Below, piece by piece: positions 26,858-34,726 of a DNA stretch of 64,000 bases. Both the position numbers and the translations under genes were made by a program. The stretch lies in the NCBI RefSeq assembly GCF_002283365.1, contig NZ_MQWD01000001.1:129948-193947 (forward strand), read 5' to 3'. The notes beneath the pieces were generated by a model. That model had not been told where the DNA came from. It saw nothing but the letters and a program-made list of their open reading frames with translations, and did no database searches. The stretch is from Rubrivirga marina (GTDB lineage Bacteria; Bacteroidota; Rhodothermia; Rhodothermales; Rubricoccaceae). Every line of letters begins with the position of its first letter. The stretch's first letter is position 1.

Positions 26858-28051
26858 ATGCGACCCGATCTCTCGCGCGCTCTCGCCACCGCCGGGCACC
26901 TGCTCCTCCTTGGCCTCCTCCTGGCGAGCGTCGGCCACGCGCAGGACGCGTTCGTCCCCGCCTCGACGAACGTTGGGGGCGCCGAGTACCCCCGCGTGAG
27001 CGAGGACGGGCGCGTCCAGTTCCGCCTCGAAGCCCCCGAGGCGACCGCCGTCCGGGCCAACTACTGGAGCGGCCCGAAGGAGGACATGGAGAGGGACGCC
27101 GAGGGCGTCTGGACGGTCACGGCGCCCGCCGTCGCGCCCGGCCTCCACTACTACACGTTCATCGTGGACGGCGTCGAGTTCGCCGACCCGAGCAGCCGGT
27201 CGTTCTACGGGGGCAGCCGGTACGTCAGCGCGGTCGAGGTCCCGGAGCCCGGGGTCGACTACTACGCCGTCCGCGACGTGCCGCACGGGCAGGTCCGCGA
27301 GGTCTGGTACGACTCCGACGTGACCGGGTCGTGGCGGCACGCCTTCGTCTACGTCCCCCCGGGCTACGACGCGGACCTCGACACCCGCTACCCGGTCCTC
27401 TACCTCCAGCACGGGGGCGGCGAGGACGAGACCGGCTGGGTCCGCCAGGGGAACGTCAACTTCATCCTCGACAACCTCATCGAGGCCGGCGAGGCCGAGC
27501 CGATGCTCGTGGTCATGGCCAGCGGCTACGCCCGCCGCGCCGACGCGGCCGACGAGCCCCCGCCGGCGAACCGCTGGGAGGGCCTCCAGCGGATGTTCTC
27601 GGTCTTCGAGGACGACGTGACGCAGGAGCTCATCCCGTTCGTCGACGAGACGTTCCGGACGATCCCGGACCGCGAGCACCGGGCGATGGCCGGCCTCTCA
27701 ATGGGCGGGATGCAAACGTTCCACACGACGCTGAACCACCTCGACCTCTTCTCCTACATCGGTGGGTTCAGCGGCGCCGCCATCCCGGGCGGCGCGAACG
27801 GCCTCGACCTCGCGACCGCCTACGGCGGCGTCTTCGCCGACCCCGACGCGTTCGCCGACCGGGTGAACCTGCTCTGGATCGGGATCGGGACGGACGAGCC
27901 GGAGGGGATGTACGCCGGCGTCAACGGCGTCCACACCGCGCTCGCCGAGGCGGGCATCGACCACGTCTACTACGAGTCGCCCGGGACCGACCACGAGTGG
28001 CAGACGTGGCGCCGGTCACTCCACGACTTCGCCCCCCGGCTGTTCCGGTAG
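26858..28051 (+). CDS. CE1 esterase with N-terminal E-set (CBM48-like) domain
   Basis: 397 residues with a signal peptide ending ASVGHAQ. An N-terminal Ig-like E-set/CBM48-type domain (VQFRLEAPEATAVRANYWSG, GLHYYTFIVDGVEFADPSS) at about 35-125 precedes the CE1 hydrolase: RHAFVYVPPGYDADLDTRYP, LQHGGGEDETGWVRQG, nucleophile elbow MAGLSMGGMQTF (Ser about 281), Asp in LLWIGIGTDEPE and His in ESPGTDHEWQTW. This two-domain layout is that of many feruloyl and acetyl-xylan esterases in Bacteroidota xylan loci. It is the first gene of the plus operon ending at 32384. It resembles the CE1 at 23420 but is clearly a separate branch because of the extra domain. Confidence 0.9.
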   Translation: MRPDLSRALATAGHLLLLGLLLASVGHAQDAFVPASTNVGGAEYPRVSEDGRVQFRLEAPEATAVRANYWSGPKEDMERDAEGVWTVTAPAVAPGLHYYTFIVDGVEFADPSSRSFYGGSRYVSAVEVPEPGVDYYAVRDVPHGQVREVWYDSDVTGSWRHAFVYVPPGYDADLDTRYPVLYLQHGGGEDETGWVRQGNVNFILDNLIEAGEAEPMLVVMASGYARRADAADEPPPANRWEGLQRMFSVFEDDVTQELIPFVDETFRTIPDREHRAMAGLSMGGMQTFHTTLNHLDLFSYIGGFSGAAIPGGANGLDLATAYGGVFADPDAFADRVNLLWIGIGTDEPEGMYAGVNGVHTALAEAGIDHVYYESPGTDHEWQTWRRSLHDFAPRLFR

Positions 28052-28245
28052 CGGCGGACGATCGGCCCCCTCGCAGAGACCGCCTCCCCCCTACCCCACG
28101 AGCCGGGCCGACGGCGTCGCCAGCGGCACGGGGTGGCGCACGAGCCGCTTGCTCTGCGTCGGGCGCGCACTCATCTTATCTCTCCTCAACGAAAGCGCTC
28201 CCGGAGGGTCTGGGGGCGCTGCCCGTCGTCCCCTCCCCGACGCCC

Positions 28246-29139
28246 ATGCGCCTCCCGAGACTCTTCGCGCCCGCGCTTCTCACTGGGCTCCTCTTCGGCT
28301 TCGGGACGGCGCCCGCTTCGGCCCAGACCGGTGACGTCGTGTTCCTCGCTGGCCCGAAGGACCACGGCTGGCCGGGACGCCACGAGTACGAGAAGGACCT
28401 CCGCGCGCTCGCGTGGTCGCTGGAGCACGCAACGAACCTCGACGACGTCACGACGCGCGTCTACGTGGGTGAAGCGCCGCGCGACCTCTCGGTGTACGAG
28501 GACGCCGCGGTCATCGTCATCAACAGTTCGTCGGACCGGACGGAGCGCGAGACGCACCCGCTCTTCCCGCCCGCCCCCGAGACCGACTACCACGGCTACG
28601 ACGAGGAGACGACGGCCTTCCTCGACGGCCTCGACTCGCTCATCGCCGAGAAGAACATCGGCGTCGTCGTGCTCCACTACGCGACGTGGGTCGAGAACTG
28701 GCGGGCCCGCGAGGCCTACATGGACTGGCTCGGCGGGATGTGGGTCCAGATCGGCTCGAAGAACCCGACCGACACCTGGACGATGACGCCCCAGAACACG
28801 GGCCACCCGATCAATTACGGCGTCCGCCCCTGGACATACCGCGACGAGGTGTTCTGCCGCTTCTTCCTGCCGGACGACCCGCGGCGGACCGACCTGCTCC
28901 TCGGGACGCCGGCCGAGCACCCGGTCGGGCCGCAGATCGCGTCCTGGGCCTACCAGCGCGACGACGGCGGGCGCGGCTTCGTGATGGGCGGCGTCGACTT
29001 CCACGACAACATGCGGAGCGTGGACGACTACCGCCGGTTCCTCCTCAACGGGATCGTGTGGGCCGCCGGGATGGACGTGCCCGACGGCGGCGTCCAGGCC
29101 CCGGCGCTCCCGCCCGACGAGACCGCCGAGGCGGACTGA
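28246..29139 (+). CDS. Exported ThuA-like (glutamine-amidotransferase-fold) protein
   Basis: 297 residues with signal peptide MRLPRLFAPALLTGLLFGFG ending APASAQ. The ThuA domain is recognised by VVFLAGPKDHGWPGRHEYEK, DAAVIVINSSSDRT, AEKNIGVVVLHYATWVENW and GRGFVMGGVDFHDNMRSVDD. ThuA of rhizobia acts with ThuB in the utilisation of trehalose and sucrose through 3-keto sugars. Exported homologues are frequent in polysaccharide loci but few are characterised. The stop at 29139 is 3 nt from the start of the PQQ dehydrogenase gene, so the two are co-expressed and may act on the same oxidised sugar. Catalytic role here is inferred. Confidence 0.82.
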   Translation: MRLPRLFAPALLTGLLFGFGTAPASAQTGDVVFLAGPKDHGWPGRHEYEKDLRALAWSLEHATNLDDVTTRVYVGEAPRDLSVYEDAAVIVINSSSDRTERETHPLFPPAPETDYHGYDEETTAFLDGLDSLIAEKNIGVVVLHYATWVENWRAREAYMDWLGGMWVQIGSKNPTDTWTMTPQNTGHPINYGVRPWTYRDEVFCRFFLPDDPRRTDLLLGTPAEHPVGPQIASWAYQRDDGGRGFVMGGVDFHDNMRSVDDYRRFLLNGIVWAAGMDVPDGGVQAPALPPDETAEAD

Positions 29140-29142
29140 GCC

Positions 29143-31467
29143 ATGCGCCGCTCCCCCCACACGCTCCGCCTCGGCGGCCCGACGGGCGGGCTCGCCTCCG
29201 CCCTCTGCGCCCTCCTGCTGGCGGGCTGCCTCGATGCCGAGTCGCGCCCCGGCGACCCCGCGGCGTACGCCGACCAGCACCGGACGTGGGAGGACTACGG
29301 CGGCGGCCCCGACATGTCGCGGTTCGTCGAGACGTCGGCTCTGACGCCTGAGACTGTTGGCGACCTGGAGGTCGCGTGGAGCTACCAGACGGGCGACGAG
29401 AACGTCTACCAGTTCAACCCGCTCGTGGTCGACACGACCATGTACGTGCTGGCGAAGGACAACTCGCTCGTGGCGCTCGACGCGCGGACGGGCGAGGAGA
29501 TCTGGATCCACGCCCACCTCCGCGGCATCGCGCGCCGCGGGATCAACTACTGGGAGAGCGCCGACGGGACCGACCGGCGGCTGCTGTTCCAGATGAACGA
29601 CTACCTCCAGGCCATCGACGCCACGACCGGCCAGTCGATCCTGAGCTTCGGGACGGACGGTGTGGTCGACCTCAAGGAAGGCCTCGACCGCGACCCGACG
29701 ACCATCTCGCGCGTCCAGTCGGGGACGCCGGGGAAGGTGTTCGAGAACCTGATCCTCCTCGGGTCGTCGCCCGGCGAGAGCTACCTCTCGGCGCCGGGCC
29801 ACATCCGGGCCTACGACGTCGTCACCGGCGAGCGCGTCTGGACATTCCGCACGATCCCGCAGCCGGGCGACGTCGGCTACGACACGTGGCCGGAGGACGC
29901 CTACCGCTACGCCGGCGGCGTCAACACGTGGGGCGAGATCTCGGTCGACGCCGAGCGCGGCATCGCCTTCGTCCCGACCGGCTCGCCGACGTACGACTAC
30001 TACGGGGCCGACCGGCACGGCGCGAACCTGTTCGGCAACTCGCTGCTGGCACTCGACGCGCGGACCGGCGAGCGGCTGTGGCACTTCCAGCTCGTCCACC
30101 ACGACCTCTGGGACTACGACCCGGCCGCCGCGCCCCAACTCGTCACGATCCGGAACGACGGGCGAGAGATCGACGCCGTCGCGGTCGCGGGCAAGACGGG
30201 CTTCCTCTACGTGTTCGACCGGGTGACGGGCGAGCCCGTGTGGCCCATCGAGGAGCGGCCGGTGCCCCCCAGCGACGTGCCCGGCGAGCAGGCGTGGCCC
30301 ACGCAGCCGTTCCCGACGGTCGTCCCGCCCTTCGCCCGCCAGTCGATGGGCGTCTCGGACCTTTCGCCGTACCTCATGGACGACGCCGAGCGGGCGCGGT
30401 GGACGGCCAAGCTCGACTCGCTCGAACGCGACGGACGGATGGGCCTGTTCACGCCGCTCTCCCACCAGTACGAAACCCTCGCGCTGCCGGGCGCCGTCGG
30501 TGGGGCGAGCTGGGGCAACACGGCCGCGAACCCCGAGGCCGGCACCGTCTACGTCATCAGCATCGACTGGCCGTCGTTCTATCCGAAGCTCGAACGCCAG
30601 GAGGCCGAGCCCGAGGCCTCGAGCGCGCGCCCGGTGCCGGCCCGGTGGCGTGGGCCCGAGCTGTTCGCCACGAACTGCCAGGCCTGCCACGGCGCTGACC
30701 AGGCCGGGACGCCCGTCGGCCCCTCCCTCCTCGGCGTCGAGCGGCGGCTCGGCCTCGCCGACTTCCAGCAGGTCGTCCGTGCGGGGCGCGGCGAGATGCC
30801 CGCGTTCGGCCACCTGTCGGAGGAGGAGGTCACGGCGCTCTACCAGTTCCTCGGCGGGTCGCGCGACGGCGCGGTCGTCCGCCCGCCGGAGGGCAACGTG
30901 GTGGCGACGGGCGGCGCGCCCGCCGGGCTGGCGGCGCGTCCGGTCAGCCGGGCCGGCGGGCGCCTCGGCCCGCCGTACCCCGAGGGCATCGAAGCACCCG
31001 CGGCGCGCTACACCATCGGCGGCTGGGGGCTCGGGCACGCCTACGTCCTCGCGCCGCCGTGGGCCACGCTCACGGCCTACGACCTCAACACGGGCACGAT
31101 CACGTGGCAGCGCGCGCTGGGGCTCGACCGCGACGCCGCCGCCGAGGGCGCGACCGACACGGGCGTCCCGCAGGCCCAGCGGAACGGCATGATCGTGACC
31201 TCGACCGGCGTCGTGTTCGCGACGGCCAAGGACGGCCGGGTCTACGCCTTCAGCGCCGAGACCGGCGACGAGCTGTGGTCGGCCGCCCTCCCGACCGGCA
31301 CCGAGGGCATGCCGACGTACTACGAGATCGACGGCCGGCCGTACCTCGCCGTCGTCGCCACCACGCCGCTCCAGTTCGGGCGCGAGGGGAGCGAGGGCGG
31401 CAGCGGCCCCACGGGCCCCAGCGCGCCCGGCAGCTACGTGGTTTTCTCACTCCCGACGGCACCGTGA
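29143..31467 (+). CDS. PQQ-dependent dehydrogenase fused to cytochrome c (lipoprotein)
   Basis: 774 residues with a lipoprotein signal (LLLAGC, Cys 29). A beta-propeller of PQQ-binding type is indicated by LEVAWSYQTGDENVYQFNPL, LVALDARTGEEIWIH, IRAYDVVTGERVWTF and DGRVYAFSAETGDELWS. A cytochrome c domain is inserted before the last blades, with CQACH (Cys 512, Cys 515, His 516) and the distal Met probably in GEMPAFGHL. This layout is that of quinoprotein sugar/alcohol dehydrogenases, which oxidise substrates in the periplasm and pass electrons through the haem to the respiratory chain. Its GTGA overlap with the following isomerase gene and its closeness to ThuA suggest an oxidative sugar side route in the locus. 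The true substrate is unknown. Confidence 0.87.
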   Translation: MRRSPHTLRLGGPTGGLASALCALLLAGCLDAESRPGDPAAYADQHRTWEDYGGGPDMSRFVETSALTPETVGDLEVAWSYQTGDENVYQFNPLVVDTTMYVLAKDNSLVALDARTGEEIWIHAHLRGIARRGINYWESADGTDRRLLFQMNDYLQAIDATTGQSILSFGTDGVVDLKEGLDRDPTTISRVQSGTPGKVFENLILLGSSPGESYLSAPGHIRAYDVVTGERVWTFRTIPQPGDVGYDTWPEDAYRYAGGVNTWGEISVDAERGIAFVPTGSPTYDYYGADRHGANLFGNSLLALDARTGERLWHFQLVHHDLWDYDPAAAPQLVTIRNDGREIDAVAVAGKTGFLYVFDRVTGEPVWPIEERPVPPSDVPGEQAWPTQPFPTVVPPFARQSMGVSDLSPYLMDDAERARWTAKLDSLERDGRMGLFTPLSHQYETLALPGAVGGASWGNTAANPEAGTVYVISIDWPSFYPKLERQEAEPEASSARPVPARWRGPELFATNCQACHGADQAGTPVGPSLLGVERRLGLADFQQVVRAGRGEMPAFGHLSEEEVTALYQFLGGSRDGAVVRPPEGNVVATGGAPAGLAARPVSRAGGRLGPPYPEGIEAPAARYTIGGWGLGHAYVLAPPWATLTAYDLNTGTITWQRALGLDRDAAAEGATDTGVPQAQRNGMIVTSTGVVFATAKDGRVYAFSAETGDELWSAALPTGTEGMPTYYEIDGRPYLAVVATTPLQFGREGSEGGSGPTGPSAPGSYVVFSLPTAP

Positions 31468-32384
31468 CGCTCTCCCGCCGCGCCTTCCTGAAGTCGTCCG
31501 CCGCCCTCGCTGCCGTCGCCGGCTGCGCCCCGGGCCTGGCCGCCTCGGGCGGCGCCTCGGCCGACCCGATGGACCGGATCGCGCTCACGACGGTCACGTT
31601 CCGCTTCCGTTTCGCGCAGACCCGCCCGGCCGACTACGCCGGGACCGATCCGTTGATGACGCTCCCGGAGTTTCCGGCCTACGTCCGCGACCGGTTCGGC
31701 GTCCGCAATGTGGAGCTGTGGAGCCAGCATGTCGACTCGACCGAGGCGGGCCACCTCGCCGAGATCCGCCGGGCCGTCGAGCGGGCCGGGTCGCGCGTGG
31801 TCAACCTCCAGATGGACCAGCCCTACAATCTGGCCTCATCCGACGAGGACGAGCGGCAGGCGAGCGTGGACCTGGTGAGCGAGTGGGTCGACGTGGCACG
31901 CGCCGTCGGGTCGCCGTCGATCCGCGCGAACGCCGGGACCGGGACGATCGAGACGGCCGTCCGCTCGCTCCGCCAGGTCGCCGACTACGCCGACCGCCAG
32001 GGCGTCCGGCTCCTCACCGAGAACCACGGCGGCATCTCGACCGACCTCGGCGTGCTCCTCCAGATCCTCGACGCGCTCGACGGCGACGCCCGCGCGGTCG
32101 CCGACTTCGGCAACTTTCCGGACGGGACCGACCGCTTCGACGCGCTCGCGCGGCTCATTCCGTACACCGACCTCATCTCGGCCAAAACGCTTCTCTTCGA
32201 CGACGGCGGCGAGCACATGTCGTTCGACTTCGACCGCTGCGTCCGGACGGCCGAGGCGGCGGGGTTCCAGGGGATCTACTCCGGCGAGCAGTGGGACCCG
32301 TCGACGGACCCGCTCGACGCCGAGGCCATCGCGGAGTGGATGGTCGCCCACCTCCGCACGAGCCTCCTCGCCGCACGGGGTTAG
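31464..32384 (+). CDS. Tat-exported sugar isomerase/epimerase-like TIM barrel protein
   Basis: 306 residues beginning with GTG at 31464, which overlaps the previous stop (GTGA) and gives TLSRRAFLKSSAALAAVAGC, a twin-arginine signal that also ends in a lipobox-like AGC. The rest is an AP-endonuclease-2-type TIM barrel: VRNVELWSQHVDSTEAGH, GVRLLTENHGGISTDLG, ARAVADFGNFPDGTDR, DLISAKTLLFDDGGEHMSFD and QGIYSGEQWDP, with Glu/Asp/His positions fitting the metal site of sugar isomerases/epimerases. As an exported protein it cannot act on sugar phosphates; free or keto sugars made by the neighbouring PQQ enzyme are better candidates. Its stop overlaps the stop of the convergent GH95 gene by 4 nt. Confidence 0.83.
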   Translation: MTLSRRAFLKSSAALAAVAGCAPGLAASGGASADPMDRIALTTVTFRFRFAQTRPADYAGTDPLMTLPEFPAYVRDRFGVRNVELWSQHVDSTEAGHLAEIRRAVERAGSRVVNLQMDQPYNLASSDEDERQASVDLVSEWVDVARAVGSPSIRANAGTGTIETAVRSLRQVADYADRQGVRLLTENHGGISTDLGVLLQILDALDGDARAVADFGNFPDGTDRFDALARLIPYTDLISAKTLLFDDGGEHMSFDFDRCVRTAEAAGFQGIYSGEQWDPSTDPLDAEAIAEWMVAHLRTSLLAARG

Positions 32385-34669
32385 GGCCGGATCGTCACCG
32401 GCACGCCCGCCTCGGGGTCGAGTTGGCGGACCTCGTCGCCGAGGCGGACGCGGACGGGACCGCCGCGCTCGGACCGAATCGTCGCCTCGCGGAGCCGGCC
32501 GTCCTCCCACGCGATGTCGACGGTCAGGCCGCCTCGGGCCTTCAGGCCGCGGACCTCGCCCGACGGCCACGCCCCCGGGAGCGCGGGGAGCAGGTGGACC
32601 TCGCCGGCGTGGCTCTGCATCAGCATCTCGACGATGCCGGCCGTCGCGCCGAAGTTGCCGTCGATCTGGAACGGCGGGTGCGCGTCGAAGAGGTTCGGGT
32701 AGACGCCGCCCGTGCCCCGGTAGCCCGTCGACCGCGTGAGCGTGAGGAGGTTCGAGAGGAGCCGGTGGGCGCGGTCGCCGTCGTGGAGTCGGGCCCAGAA
32801 GTTGACCTTCCACGCCTTCGACCAGCCCGTCCCGTCGTCGCCGCGGAGCTCGAGCGACCGGCGGGCGGCGTCGAACAGCTCGGGCGTGTCCCAGCGCGTG
32901 ATCTCGGCGCCCGGGTGGAGGCCCCACAGGTGCGAGACGTGCCGGTGGGCGTCGTCCGGGTCGTCCGTGTCCTGTAGCCACTCCTGAAGCTGCCCGAGGC
33001 GGCCGATCTGGTTCGGCGCGATCCGGCCGCGCATCGTTTGCAGGGTGTCCCGGAGCGCGGGGTCGACGCCGAGGATCTCGGCCGAGCGGATCGTCCTCGA
33101 AAAGAGGTCGCGGATGAGCTGGTGGTCCATCGTCGGCCCCATGACCACGCCCCGGTTCTCCGGTGAGACAGACGGGCCGGAGATCAGATGGCCTGTTTCG
33201 GGGTCTTCGACGAGCGTGGCGACGAAGAACCGCGCGGCGTCGCGCAGGATCGGGTAGGCCGTCTCGCGGAGGAACGCCTCGTCGCCGCCGTACTCGTAGC
33301 GCCACCAGAGGTGCTGCGTGAGCCACGCGCCGCCGGTCGGCCAGAGGCCCCAGAACGGGCCGTCGATGGGCGCCGCCCCGCGCCAGAGGTCCGTGTTGTG
33401 GTGGACGACCCAGCCCGGCGCCGCGTAGTGCTCGCGGGCGACCGCCCGGCCCGTTTCTGACAGGTCCTCGATCAGCGAGAACAGCGGCTCGCTGAGCTCC
33501 GCGAGGTTCGCGGGCTCGGCCAGCCAGTAGTTCATCTCCGTGTTGACGTTGACGGTGTACTTGCTATTCCAGGCCGGCTCGTTGCTCTCGTTCCAGATGC
33601 CCTGGAGGTTGGCCGGTTGGCTGCCGGGCCGGCTCGACGCGATGAGGAGGTAGCGGCCGTACTGGAACAGCAACGCCGCCAGCCCGGGGTCGTCGTTCTC
33701 GCGGTACTGGGCGATCCGGTCGACCGTCGGGAGGTCGGTCCGCGCGGGGCCGAGGTCGAGAGAGACGCGGCGGAACAGGGACCGGTGGTCGGCGAGGTGG
33801 CGCTGGCGGAGCGCGTCGTACGGCGTGCCCCGGACGGCGGCGACGGTGGTGTCGTTGCGGGCGATCGGGTCGCCCGTGACGTCGTCGTAGCGGACGAAGG
33901 TGGTGGCGCCGGCGAGGACGATCGTCGCGGCGTCGGCGCCGGTCACGGTCGCGACCGTGTCGGAGACGGCCACCTCGCCGCCCTCGGCCGTCACCAGCAG
34001 CCGGGCCTCGAAGCGGATCACGCCGTCCTCCACGATCCCCTCCATCGCGATCTCGCCCGGCCCGACCACGCGGTACGAGCGCGTGCCGTGGAGGCTCGTC
34101 GGGGCGACGGATAACGAGACGTGGCCGGGTCGGTCCGCCTCGGTGCGGATCACGAGGACGTCGTCAGGGAAGCTGGCGAACACCTCGCGGGTGTAGGTCA
34201 CGTCGCCGACGCGGAAGGTCGTTCGCACGATGGCCTCGTCGAGGTCCAGCTCGCGGTGGTAATCGGTGACCGCCTCCGCGTCGACGCCGGGCATGGCGAT
34301 CTGGAGGTCGCCGAACGACTGGTACGACCGCTGCCGGAGCGGGGCGCTCATGAACCGGACCGCCGCGAGGTCCGACGCCTCCTGCTTCTTCCCTTCGAAC
34401 AGGAGCCGGCGGATGTCGCCCAGCGCCTCGTGGGCGCCCGGCCGCTCGTACCCGTGCGGGAACCCGTTCCAGACCGTGTCCTCGTTGAACTGGACCCGCT
34501 CCTCGGCCGTGCCCCCGAACGTCATGGCCCCGAGGCGGCCGTTGCCGACGGGGTAGGCCTCGACCCACTCCGACGCGGGCTCGGCGGCCCACAGCGACAG
34601 CCGTCCGTCGGCGGGCTGCGCCGCCAGCGGGACGGCCGCGAGGAGCGTGGCGAACAGGAGACGAGTCAC
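32381..34669 (-). CDS. GH95 alpha-L-fucosidase/alpha-L-galactosidase
   Basis: 762 residues with signal peptide MTRLLFATLLAAVPLAAQ. GH95 hallmarks are WAAEPASEWVEAYPVGNGRL and VQFNEDTVWNG at the N-terminus, NVNTEMNYWLAEPANLAEL with the catalytic-site Asn pair, SGPSVSPENRGV with the proton-donor Glu, HRHVSHLWGLHPG and TGWSKAWKVNFWARLHDGD with the remaining acid. Enzymes of this family invert and cleave alpha-1,2-linked fucose or L-galactose from xyloglucan and arabinoxylan side chains. No T9SS tail, so periplasmic. It follows the GH3 gene at a distance of 57 nt in the long minus operon and meets the isomerase gene tail to tail. Confidence 0.9.
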   Translation of the reverse strand: MTRLLFATLLAAVPLAAQPADGRLSLWAAEPASEWVEAYPVGNGRLGAMTFGGTAEERVQFNEDTVWNGFPHGYERPGAHEALGDIRRLLFEGKKQEASDLAAVRFMSAPLRQRSYQSFGDLQIAMPGVDAEAVTDYHRELDLDEAIVRTTFRVGDVTYTREVFASFPDDVLVIRTEADRPGHVSLSVAPTSLHGTRSYRVVGPGEIAMEGIVEDGVIRFEARLLVTAEGGEVAVSDTVATVTGADAATIVLAGATTFVRYDDVTGDPIARNDTTVAAVRGTPYDALRQRHLADHRSLFRRVSLDLGPARTDLPTVDRIAQYRENDDPGLAALLFQYGRYLLIASSRPGSQPANLQGIWNESNEPAWNSKYTVNVNTEMNYWLAEPANLAELSEPLFSLIEDLSETGRAVAREHYAAPGWVVHHNTDLWRGAAPIDGPFWGLWPTGGAWLTQHLWWRYEYGGDEAFLRETAYPILRDAARFFVATLVEDPETGHLISGPSVSPENRGVVMGPTMDHQLIRDLFSRTIRSAEILGVDPALRDTLQTMRGRIAPNQIGRLGQLQEWLQDTDDPDDAHRHVSHLWGLHPGAEITRWDTPELFDAARRSLELRGDDGTGWSKAWKVNFWARLHDGDRAHRLLSNLLTLTRSTGYRGTGGVYPNLFDAHPPFQIDGNFGATAGIVEMLMQSHAGEVHLLPALPGAWPSGEVRGLKARGGLTVDIAWEDGRLREATIRSERGGPVRVRLGDEVRQLDPEAGVPVTIRP

Positions 34670-34726
34670 GGTGGGAACGAGAATGCGTGGGAGGCGGACA
34701 GGCGATCGGGAGCGGAGGCCGCCGCG

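Noticed and set aside
28186-31038. 950-codon minus frame opposite the ThuA and PQQ dehydrogenase genes
   Set aside because: The plus strand has clear signal peptides, a haem motif and PQQ propeller repeats; the minus frame has none of these.
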